The position numbers and the translations under genes are program-made. Shown here piece by piece: positions 1-5,528 of a DNA stretch of 5,537 nt. The number at the start of each line of letters is the position of its first letter. Positions within the stretch are counted from its first letter, which is position 1. The notes below the pieces were generated by a model, which made no database searches, was not told the DNA's origin, and saw nothing but the letters and a program-made list of their open reading frames with translations. Location of the stretch: NCBI GenBank assembly GCA_964465125.1, contig CAYXIO010000102.1:1-5537 (forward strand). Reading direction: 5' to 3'. Source of the stretch: CAYOHG01 sp964465125 (GTDB lineage Bacteria > Planctomycetota > Phycisphaerae > UBA1845 > Fen-1342).

Positions 1-394
1 GGATGGCCCACTGCCGCTTGCTGCGGAACCACAGGTGCCGGTGCTTCATCAGGAATTCGATGCCGTGCGGCTTGGGCGTGATCGGGAAGCCCTCGACCGC
101 CTGCAGCGGCCGCACGTCGCCGGCCGCCAGCTCGTAGCCGCCCTCGGCGCGAGGCTCGGCCTTTACCGTGCCGGTCACCAGGAGCGAGGATTCCTGCCCC
201 AGCTTGGCGGCGCGTTCGAAGGCGGAGCCGGTGGCGTCGGTCCTCTCCAGCACGCACTGGCACAGTCCCGTGCCGTCGCGAAGCAGCAGGAACAGCAGCT
301 TGCCGCTGGAGCGGCTGTTGTACAGCCAGCCGCTGAGCGTTACCGTCTGGCCGACATGTTTCGAGAGATCGGCAATCGTCGTTTCCGGGGCCAT
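1..394 (-). CDS. asnS: Asparaginyl-tRNA synthetase, N-terminal part (gene runs off left edge)
   Basis: This class II aminoacyl-tRNA synthetase charges tRNA(Asn) with asparagine in the cytoplasm. The visible 131 codons begin MAPETTIADLSKHVGQTV and cover the OB-fold anticodon-binding domain: SGWLYNSRSSGK (about residues 21-32), FLLLRDGTG (35-43), then QCVLERTD. They continue into the linker FPITPKPHGIEFLMKHRHLW (103-122) and the edge of the catalytic domain (RSKRQWAI). From memory this matches the bacterial/Thermus-type AsnRS closely, including the HGI-FLM-HRHLW signature, which separates it from AspRS. The catalytic motifs 2 and 3 lie outside the window. The ATG ending at 394 is preferred because it aligns with the family N-terminus and has an AGGAAAGGA Shine-Dalgarno at 404-412, nine bases upstream. 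The other ATG at 399 is out of frame. The start codon is three bases from that of the divergent binding-protein gene. Confidence 0.95.
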   Translation of the reverse strand, partial: MAPETTIADLSKHVGQTVTLSGWLYNSRSSGKLLFLLLRDGTGLCQCVLERTDATGSAFERAAKLGQESSLLVTGTVKAEPRAEGGYELAAGDVRPLQAVEGFPITPKPHGIEFLMKHRHLWFRSKRQWAI

Positions 395-397
395 GCC

Positions 398-1354
398 ATG
401 CGGTCCTTTCCTGCGTCGAGTCGACAAGCCGGCAGTGTACGCAACCTCCGGCGGCTCGCCAGAGCGCCTGGCCGATCTGCGATCGCGCTCGCGTGCGCGC
501 TGGCATTGTTCGCGGCGCTTCCGGTTTCCGTCGGCTGCGGCGCCTCCGGCCGCAGCAACCAGCGCATTACCCTGGCGGGCGCGCAGATTCCCGTGGAGCT
601 GGTGGAGAATTGGCTGAAGGCCTCGCGGGCGGTCGGCTTCGCGAGCGAGCGGCGCCAGCCGGTGTACCTGTCTCAAAACGGCTTCCAGGCGATGGCCCGG
701 GGCGAAGCGGACATCGCCTGCACCGATCGCGTGCTGACGCCGCGGGAACGGACGGAGCTGTTCGCGGGTAGGTCGGTCGAGGGACGGCGGGTCGGCTTCT
801 ACGGTTTTGCGCTCTATGTGAATCCGTCGAATCCGTTGGACAGCCTTTACAGCGGGCACTTGAAGCTCGTTTGCCAGAAGAAGATCCTCGACTGGAAAGA
901 CCTGTCGAATCAGCCGGTGGCGCGGCTGGAGGGGCCGATTCGCATCCTCGGACCGCGCAAGAGCACGCGCGCCGGCGAGATGTTGGCGCGTCAGGCGCGC
1001 ATCTGGTTTGCCGAGCCGACCTGGGAGGTGATGGATTCCGACGCCGAGATTGTCGCCGCCGTCGCCCAAGATCCGCTCGCGCTGGGGGTGGCCAGCGTCG
1101 GGCTGGATCGCGGCGTCCGCTACCTGGGACTGCGGCTGGAGCGCAACGGGCCGCCGGCGCTTCCCTCGCTGGAGGAGATTGAGAGCGAGCGCTACGGTCT
1201 GGCCAAGGTGATTTACGTGTACGCCCTCTCCCCGATCAGGCCGGACGTGCAGCGTGCGATCGACTACCTCTTCAGCGACGAAGGACGCCGGGCGATCGAA
1301 GCGACCGAGGTCTGGCCGGTGTCCGCGTCGACGAGCCGCGTCGTTTCGCCATGA
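398..1354 (+). CDS. PstS-like periplasmic substrate-binding lipoprotein
   Basis: The 318-residue product resembles the phosphate-type (PstS, PBP-like) solute-binding family, which captures a small anion or other ligand outside the membrane for an ABC transporter or sensor. An Arg-rich N-terminus (about 1-27) and a hydrophobic stretch (28-45) lead to a Cys at 47 (SVGC, a loose lipobox), so it is probably exported and perhaps lipidated. Family-like segments in order are ITLAGAQIPVELVENW (57-72), the glycine loop and ligand region NGFQAMARGEADIACTDRVLT (94-114), FALYVNPSNPL (137-147), KKILDWKDLS (161-170, like the PstS I-nW-dl motif), GPRKSTRAGE (185-194), where PstS usually has a GSGT loop, and YLFSDEGRRAIE (290-301). 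The altered GSGT loop makes true phosphate binding uncertain. The ATG at 398 is the only reasonable start: upstream Met codons lie inside asnS, and the next usable start, a TTG, would cut the signal peptide. There is no clear Shine-Dalgarno. It overlaps the next gene by four bases. No permease or ATPase gene is present. Confidence 0.82.
   Translation: MRSFPASSRQAGSVRNLRRLARAPGRSAIALACALALFAALPVSVGCGASGRSNQRITLAGAQIPVELVENWLKASRAVGFASERRQPVYLSQNGFQAMARGEADIACTDRVLTPRERTELFAGRSVEGRRVGFYGFALYVNPSNPLDSLYSGHLKLVCQKKILDWKDLSNQPVARLEGPIRILGPRKSTRAGEMLARQARIWFAEPTWEVMDSDAEIVAAVAQDPLALGVASVGLDRGVRYLGLRLERNGPPALPSLEEIESERYGLAKVIYVYALSPIRPDVQRAIDYLFSDEGRRAIEATEVWPVSASTSRVVSP
404..412 (-). promoter_or_regulatory. 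Ribosome binding site of asnS
   Basis: Read on the minus strand this is AGGAAAGGA, nine bases before the ATG at 394. It decides the asnS start against the out-of-frame ATG at 399. It lies inside codons 3-5 of the divergent binding-protein gene, so the two genes share these bases. Confidence 0.7.
434..439 (-). promoter_or_regulatory. Possible -10 element for asnS
   Basis: The minus strand reads TACACT (four of six matches to TATAAT). It would place the transcript start about 30 bases before the asnS ATG. No good -35 is visible at 16-18 bp (best about three of six). The site lies inside the signal-peptide codons of the divergent gene. This is a weak candidate, listed because the asnS promoter must lie in this region if asnS is transcribed on its own. 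Confidence 0.25.
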
Positions 1355-2547
1355 TCGGCCCGCTGCGCATTCGCGAGGCGACGGTTTACCGGCTTGCGAT
1401 TCCGCTGCGCTTTTCCTTTGAGCACGCCGCTGCGTCGCGCCGCGTCGCCGACCCCGTCGTGGTTCGGCTGCAAGGCGAAGCGCCGTACAACGACGTGGCG
1501 GGATATGGCGAGACGCTGGCGCGGCCGTACGTGACGGGCGAAAACGTCGAGAGCGTCAGCGACGACGTGGAGCACCTGTTCCTGCCGCACCTGCTGGAGT
1601 TTCGCGCGAGTTCCTTTGCGGAGGCGGTGGAGTTCGCGGACGCGCTGCCGACGATCATCGACGGCCGGCTGGTGAACGCGGCCCGGACCGCGGTCGAGCT
1701 GGCCCTGCTTGACCTGGCGGGCCAGGCGTTCGGGCGGCGGGTCGCGGAGCTGGCCGGCTGGCTGGATCGTCCGGCGTTCCAATCGCCGGGCTCTCTGCCC
1801 CAGGTGCGCTATTCGGGGATCGCGGTCGGACGCGGCTCGAAGCTGAGTTGGGGCGTGCGCTTGCAGCGTCTTTATGGACTACGCGATTTCAAGTTGAAAG
1901 TGGCGGTCGACGGGTGGGAGCAGCGGCTCGAGCGCGTGCATCGCGTGCTGGGCGGCGCGCTGCGCAGCGGCAACGCTACGCTGCGCGTAGACGCCAACGG
2001 CGGATGGAGCGTCGCGGAGGCTTCGAAGGCCATTCCGGTGCTCCAGCAATTCGGCGTGGAGGCGCTGGAGCAGCCCCTGCCCGCGGGGCAGGAAGCGGAG
2101 CTGCTCGCGCTGCGCGAAAGCGGACCCATGACGCTGATCGCCGACGAATCGCTGACGACGATCGAGAGCGCCGAGACGCTGATCGACCAGGCCGCCGTGC
2201 GTGTGTTCAACGTGCGCATCGCGAAGAACGGCGGGCTGCTGCCGGCGCTGAAGATTGCCGCTGCGGCCCTGGAGGCGGGCCGCCACGTGCAGCTCGGCTG
2301 CCTGGTGGGCGAGACGAGCCTGCTCGCCGCCGCCGGCGTCGCGTTTCTGGAGTGCTGCCCGCGCGTGCGCTACGCTGAAGGCGCCTACGCGCCGTTCTTT
2401 CTCAAGCAAGACGTAACGCGCAGCCCGGTGCGCTTCCGCTACGGCGGGCGCATGGCCGCTCGCCGCGGCTATGGACTCGGCGTTGACGTCGCGGCCGCGC
2501 GCGTCGAGGCGCTCGCCGACCAGCCGCCGCGACGGCTTCGTCTCTAG
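1351..2547 (+). CDS. Enolase-superfamily enzyme, muconate cycloisomerase/dipeptide epimerase-like
   Basis: This 398-residue protein has the two-domain enolase-superfamily layout: an N-terminal capping domain (about 1-140) and a TIM barrel (about 150-365). The full catalytic set of the muconate-lactonizing-enzyme subgroup is visible: a KxK motif at K181/K183 (FKLKVA), metal ligands D214 (RVDANGG), E240 (EALEQPL) and D265 (IADES), and the opposing lysine K292 (RIAKNGG). Such enzymes abstract an alpha proton from a carboxylate with Mg2+ help, giving epimerisation, cycloisomerisation or dehydration. The capping-loop segment LRFSFEHAAASRRVADPVVV and the LGCLVGETS strand fit the family. The DxD motif that binds the amino end of the substrate in Ala-Glu dipeptide epimerases is not seen; YAEGAYAPFF (341-350) occupies that region. 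The substrate is therefore unassigned. The start ATG overlaps the TGA of the binding-protein gene (ATGA) and has no Shine-Dalgarno of its own, which indicates translational coupling. Confidence 0.88.
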   Translation: MIGPLRIREATVYRLAIPLRFSFEHAAASRRVADPVVVRLQGEAPYNDVAGYGETLARPYVTGENVESVSDDVEHLFLPHLLEFRASSFAEAVEFADALPTIIDGRLVNAARTAVELALLDLAGQAFGRRVAELAGWLDRPAFQSPGSLPQVRYSGIAVGRGSKLSWGVRLQRLYGLRDFKLKVAVDGWEQRLERVHRVLGGALRSGNATLRVDANGGWSVAEASKAIPVLQQFGVEALEQPLPAGQEAELLALRESGPMTLIADESLTTIESAETLIDQAAVRVFNVRIAKNGGLLPALKIAAAALEAGRHVQLGCLVGETSLLAAAGVAFLECCPRVRYAEGAYAPFFLKQDVTRSPVRFRYGGRMAARRGYGLGVDVAAARVEALADQPPRRLRL

Positions 2548-2569
2548 CGCGATTTCAATCCTGGTTTTT

Positions 2570-2624
2570 CGGGGAGCGCGAGCTTCCAGCCGGCTTGCTG
2601 AGGGCATGATGCCCGCGCTCCCCG
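2570..2624. terminator. Hairpin in the convergent spacer, possible bidirectional terminator
   Basis: A perfect 11-bp inverted repeat, CGGGGAGCGCG (2570-2580) and CGCGCTCCCCG (2614-2624), flanks a 33-base loop that holds a smaller hairpin (GGGCAT/ATGCCC, 2602-2614). It lies between two converging genes, where a terminator is expected. Neither strand has a U-tract after the stem: the five T's lie 5' of the stem on the plus strand and read as A's after it on the minus strand. It is therefore not a classic intrinsic terminator. It may protect 3' ends or be a repeat remnant. Confidence 0.5.
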
Positions 2625-2646
2625 AGCTGCCGTTCGATCAACCAGC

Positions 2647-4938
2647 CTATGGGCAGTTGGTCCCGAACGCCGTCAGCATCGTGCTCAGGTCCAGCAGATC
2701 CACGCAGCCGCTGTCGTCGAAGTCCGCGGCGGGCACGAAGTCCGGCGAGCCGTCGCACGATCCGAACGCGCTGAGGAGTATCGACAGATCGAGCAGGTCG
2801 GTTACGCCGTTGTCGTCCAGGTCGGTCGGGCAGGCGGCCGCGCACACCTCGGTGATGCGCAGCTCGTCCACTGCGGCTTCGACGATGGACCCGGAGCCCT
2901 CGTCCGACGCAATGAAGCGCAGCCGCACCTGCGCGGTCGGCACGCCGAAATCAAGCAGCCGGAAGGAGTGCGTGATCCACCCGCCGCTGGTGCCGGGCCC
3001 GCTGGGGCCGACGGTCTCGACATTCGTCCAGTTCTGGCCTCCGTCGGTGCTGAGATCGACGACGAAGATGTCTTCATTGGGCGAGGCGCCCTGGTCGTTC
3101 GAGTACCAGCGCGCGTACTCGAGGGTCGGGTCGGTCGTGTCGCCCAGGTCGAGCAGGGGACTGGTGAGCGTGGTCTTGCCGCCGTCGACGTCGAACGATC
3201 CGATCGTGGCGCCCGCGTTTCCGTCGGTCACCCAGCACAGCGTGCCCGCGACGGTCGCGTCGTCGCCGGGCTGCGCGGCGGTCGGCTGCGGGTCCATCCG
3301 GTTCCACACGCCGGTGGTCGCATCATCGCCGGAAGCACCGACGGACCAGCCGCTTTCGATCTCAAGCGAATCCATCAGGATCGTTCGAACCGCGGGAAGG
3401 GAATAGGGCGCCGCCGGTGCGCCCGGCGGCTCGTGAACGGCGATGCCGCTGGTCGGCGTCACCTCGACGTAGAACTCAAGCGACTCGCCGCAGGGCGTCG
3501 CTGGAAGCTCGGTGGTATACAGCCCGCTGCCGAGCGGCGTCAGCGCAACCGCGTTGAAGGCTCCGGATCCGATGCGCGAGTAAAGCACCGCCGCGCCCCC
3601 AGGAACGGTTGACGCGTATTCGTCGACACGAACGTCAAGCTGCACCGCTTCGTCCGCGGGCACGCTCGTCGGCACACCGTTCGGGAAGCTGACGATCACA
3701 CCCGCGACCGTCGATTGGGCCAGCGCGATAACGCCCGCCCAGTTCTCCTCCGAGGTCGGGAGAATCTCGTCGGCAGGAAGCAGAAACCCCGGCGAACCGT
3801 CCGGTCGAAGCTCAATCGTCCAGCTATGCACGCCCGCGCCGCCGTAGACCCAGTCCACCGCGTTGCCGGCGGCGAGGTACAGCGTGGCGCCGATCGGGCC
3901 GGAAATGTAGTCCAGTCCGTGAACGGCCTCGATCTCGGCTTCCATGAGCGCGTTGATGTCGCGGAAGAGCGTGCGGTCAGGCTCGGCGGGCTCGCCGGTC
4001 GAATAGCCCCAGGGCGACAGGATGAGCTGGCCGTAGCTGTGGAAGTCGATGTGCGCGACCAGCTCGGGGTGAGCCAGCACGAAGTCGCGCATGCGCTGCG
4101 TCTCAGGTTCCGAGAACGGTGCGGTTCCCCGATAGGTCTCGTCCGAGCCGACGCCGCTCGACCCCGAGCCGCCCCACTGGTAGCCCCAGTTGCGGTTGTT
4201 GTCGACGCCGAAGCTGCCGTCGCCATTATTGCGGCGGTTCTTCCGCCAGAGCCGCTCGCTGTTCCACGTGAAGGCGTAGCCGTCGGGGTTCACGATCGGC
4301 ACAACGTAGACGATGGCGTCGGCCAGCAGGCTGCGCACGCCGGCGTCGGTGTCGTAGGTGCGAATCAGCCGGTCAGCGACGTACATCGGCACCATCACCG
4401 CGACCCACTCGCGCGCGTGCTGGCAGCCGTTGAAAAGCAGCCCGGCCTTGCCGGCGGGCCCGTCGGATCCGGTGATCTGTATGCCGTAGAGCCTGCGGTT
4501 CTCAAGCGACGGTCCGAGGTCGAGCTTCGTCGCCAGGTCCGGCCGCAGCGCCACCAGCGTGTCCAGATACGCGTTGATCTCATCGTAGGGGTGGTAAGAC
4601 GCGAACCAGTCGGCCCGGCGCACCGACAGGTCCCGCTCCTCCGCGTCCAGCAGCGTCTGAACGTTTTCATTCAGGACCACGTAGCGCAATCCGCTGGCAT
4701 CGAGCGCTGCCATCTGCTCCGGCGGCACGCGGAAGGGCACCCGCCCCAGCCCGATCGAGCACGACCAGAAGTCGCCGCTGATCGCGAGCATGCGCTCGAG
4801 CTCGGCGGGGGTCTTCAGCTCGACTTCGACGAGACGGTGTCCGTCGTAGCGGACGCGCGGCTGCGCCTGCGCGAATGCGATCAGCGGCAGTGCCAGCACC
4901 GCCAAAAGGGCAGCGCGAAATGCTCGGATGCGTGTCAT
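2647..4938 (-). CDS. Secreted M14 zinc carboxypeptidase with propeptide and dockerin-like C-terminus
   Basis: This 763-residue secreted metallopeptidase should remove C-terminal residues from peptides. A signal peptide (about 1-24, ending AFAQA) is followed by an M14 activation propeptide (about 28-105, RVRYDGHRLVEVEL) as in pancreatic procarboxypeptidases. The catalytic domain (about 110-410) has zinc ligands H174 and E177 (HARE) and H300 (DFHSYGQ), substrate-binding N248/R249 (DNNRNW), Y354 (the Tyr248 equivalent) and general base E376 (TIELRP). By alignment to bovine carboxypeptidase A, V361 sits at the Ile255 specificity position, which predicts hydrophobic (A-type) rather than basic preference. 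A beta-rich module (about 420-515) and a jelly-roll-like module (about 520-698) follow. The end (703-763) is a duplicated dockerin-like calcium loop: D706-D708-N710-D717 and D739-D741-S743-D750. The ATG at 4938 is supported by an AGGAG seven bases upstream. It is convergent with the enolase-family gene and seems monocistronic. Confidence 0.95.
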   Translation of the reverse strand: MTRIRAFRAALLAVLALPLIAFAQAQPRVRYDGHRLVEVELKTPAELERMLAISGDFWSCSIGLGRVPFRVPPEQMAALDASGLRYVVLNENVQTLLDAEERDLSVRRADWFASYHPYDEINAYLDTLVALRPDLATKLDLGPSLENRRLYGIQITGSDGPAGKAGLLFNGCQHAREWVAVMVPMYVADRLIRTYDTDAGVRSLLADAIVYVVPIVNPDGYAFTWNSERLWRKNRRNNGDGSFGVDNNRNWGYQWGGSGSSGVGSDETYRGTAPFSEPETQRMRDFVLAHPELVAHIDFHSYGQLILSPWGYSTGEPAEPDRTLFRDINALMEAEIEAVHGLDYISGPIGATLYLAAGNAVDWVYGGAGVHSWTIELRPDGSPGFLLPADEILPTSEENWAGVIALAQSTVAGVIVSFPNGVPTSVPADEAVQLDVRVDEYASTVPGGAAVLYSRIGSGAFNAVALTPLGSGLYTTELPATPCGESLEFYVEVTPTSGIAVHEPPGAPAAPYSLPAVRTILMDSLEIESGWSVGASGDDATTGVWNRMDPQPTAAQPGDDATVAGTLCWVTDGNAGATIGSFDVDGGKTTLTSPLLDLGDTTDPTLEYARWYSNDQGASPNEDIFVVDLSTDGGQNWTNVETVGPSGPGTSGGWITHSFRLLDFGVPTAQVRLRFIASDEGSGSIVEAAVDELRITEVCAAACPTDLDDNGVTDLLDLSILLSAFGSCDGSPDFVPAADFDDSGCVDLLDLSTMLTAFGTNCP

Positions 4939-4945
4939 GAGGAAG

Positions 4946-4950
4946 CTCCT
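4946..4950 (-). promoter_or_regulatory. Ribosome binding site of the M14 carboxypeptidase gene
   Basis: The minus strand reads AGGAG seven bases before the ATG at 4938. This fixes the start at the codon that gives a well-formed signal peptide. Confidence 0.75.
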
Positions 4951-4981
4951 GTCGCCAGCGGCTCAGCTCGGATTGCGGCCG

Positions 4982-4996
4982 CCGGACGCCGTCCGG
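4982..4996 (-). other. Leader hairpin upstream of the carboxypeptidase gene
   Basis: A perfect 6-bp stem (CCGGAC/GTCCGG) with a three-base loop lies between the candidate promoter and the ribosome binding site. If the promoter call is right, it would sit in the 5' untranslated region, about 30 bases above the Shine-Dalgarno. An mRNA-stabilising or regulatory role is only a guess; in GC-rich DNA such a stem can arise by chance. Confidence 0.35.
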
Positions 4997-5019
4997 AATG
5001 GTTGTGGGCTCGTATTCCT

Positions 5020-5048
5020 ATCCTAGCCGGGCCGGGCGCGAATCACAA
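5020..5048 (-). promoter_or_regulatory. Candidate sigma-70 promoter of the carboxypeptidase gene
   Basis: The minus strand has TTGTGA (5043-5048, four of six matches to TTGACA), a 17-bp spacer and TAGGAT (5020-5025, four of six matches to TATAAT). The optimal spacing, and the position in a locally AT-richer stretch about 75 bases above the start codon, make it the best promoter candidate for this gene. The implied leader is roughly 75 bases long. Confidence 0.45.
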
Positions 5049-5153
5049 TTGATAACGCGGCGGCTGGAGGCTCGGGTCGCGTGCTGGCGCCATTCGATCC
5101 GACCCGCTCGCGCCGAGCGGACGGCGCCTCGTGGTGCCGAACGAAAGGGACAG

Positions 5154-5242
5154 AGGTACGGAGGGACGGAGGGGAAAGAGACGAAGAGACGGAGAGACGC
5201 AGAGACGAAGGGACGGAGAGACGAAGAGACGGAGAGACGAAG
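5154..5242. repeat. Degenerate octanucleotide tandem repeat (AGAGACGR)
   Basis: Eight uninterrupted 8-base units run from 5177 to 5240: AGAGACGA, AGAGACGG, AGAGACGC, AGAGACGA, AGGGACGG, AGAGACGA, AGAGACGG, AGAGACGA. They are preceded by diverged units AGGTACGG (5154) and AGGGACGG (5162) and a 7-base slip, giving about eleven units in all. The plus strand is almost all purine, with one C per unit. Variation is confined mostly to the third and eighth positions. The array lies outside any gene, and its unit length is not a multiple of three. This looks like a slippage-prone simple repeat. Confidence 0.9.
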
Positions 5243-5262
5243 TGCGCGGAACGGCGTACTTC

Positions 5263-5390
5263 GCGCCTCGTGCCTCGTGCCTCCCGCGCAGCGCCGGTAC
5301 GCGCAGCGCCTCGAGCCTCGCGCCCCGCGCGCAGCGCGCCCTGCGCCCCGCGCCTCGTGCCTCCCGCGCAGCGCCGGTACGCGCAGCGCC
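5263..5390. repeat. Direct repeat, 39 bp exact, 80-bp period
   Basis: Positions 5272-5310 and 5352-5390 are identical (39 bp). The similarity extends left to 5263 and 5343 with two mismatches, for 48 bp in all. The offset is exactly 80 bp. Each copy contains the 10-mer GCGCAGCGCC twice, 15 bases apart (5286, 5301, 5366, 5381). The stretch between the copies is made of degenerate GCCTCGnG and CCCCGCGC units, so the whole block seems to have grown by repeated duplication of short GC-rich words. Confidence 0.9.
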
Positions 5391-5406
5391 AGTCTGCGCA
5401 GCCACC

Positions 5407-5439
5407 GTCATTCCGAGGAGCGCAGCGACGAGGAATCTT
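5407..5439. repeat. Dispersed intergenic repeat-like element (GTCATTCC...GGAATCTT)
   Basis: The element starts GTCATTCCGAGGAGCGC and ends GACGAGGAATCTT, with ATTCC (5410-5414) and GGAAT (5432-5436) as inverted ends around a GCGCAGCG core. From memory, words of this form (GTCATTCCGAG, GCAGCG, AGGAATCT) recur in the intergenic DNA of many planctomycete, acidobacterial and other environmental genomes, where they are often mistranslated as VIPRSAATR-type peptides. Only one copy is in this window, so membership of a repeat family rests on recognition and not on counting. Confidence 0.6.
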
Positions 5440-5498
5440 GCCCGAGCGTCAACCGATCCGCTTCGCGTGCCGGCGCGCACTCGCGGCTGGAAATGATC

Positions 5499-5528
5499 TT
5501 GACAAGCAGCCTGGCGGCGGCGCATTAT
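5499..5528 (+). promoter_or_regulatory. Sigma-70-like promoter pointing out of the right edge
   Basis: A perfect TTGACA (5499-5504) is followed after 18 bp by CATTAT (5523-5528, four of six matches to TATAAT). It is the strongest -35 match seen in the intergenic stretches and faces right, away from the carboxypeptidase gene. The transcript would begin at or just past the window end, so the gene served is not visible. Confidence 0.55.

Noticed and set aside
318..346. Promoter for the binding-protein gene (TTGTAC, 17 bp, TACCGT)
   Set aside because: Only three of six matches in each hexamer; indistinguishable from chance inside asnS.
35..397. Upstream extension of the binding-protein reading frame to the ATG at 35
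   Set aside because: This part is antisense to well-recognised asnS codons, and the signal peptide fits a start at 398.
1879..2607. 242-codon minus-strand open frame opposite the enolase-family gene
   Set aside because: The plus strand carries conserved catalytic motifs over this range; the minus frame is a shadow without domains.
2471..3406. 311-codon plus-strand open frame
   Set aside because: It overlaps the end of the enolase-family gene and runs antisense to the carboxypeptidase; the product is Ser/Arg-rich with no recognisable domain.
3715..5052. 445-codon plus-strand open frame opposite the carboxypeptidase
   Set aside because: The minus strand encodes a complete M14 peptidase with all catalytic residues; the plus frame is an antisense shadow favoured by high GC and resembles no known protein.
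5154..5390. CRISPR array
   Set aside because: The octamers have no spacers and the 39-bp repeat occurs only twice, with an intervening stretch made of the same words and no cas genes nearby.
5131..5496. 121-codon plus-strand open frame over the repeat tract
   Set aside because: Low-complexity Arg-rich product of the same repeats, ending in the VIPRSAATR peptide typical of mistranslated intergenic repeats.
5043..5525. 160-codon minus-strand open frame over the repeat tract
   Set aside because: The product is a translation of the octamer repeat (SLRLFVSPSLRL-type) and GC-rich words; there is no sign of a real protein.
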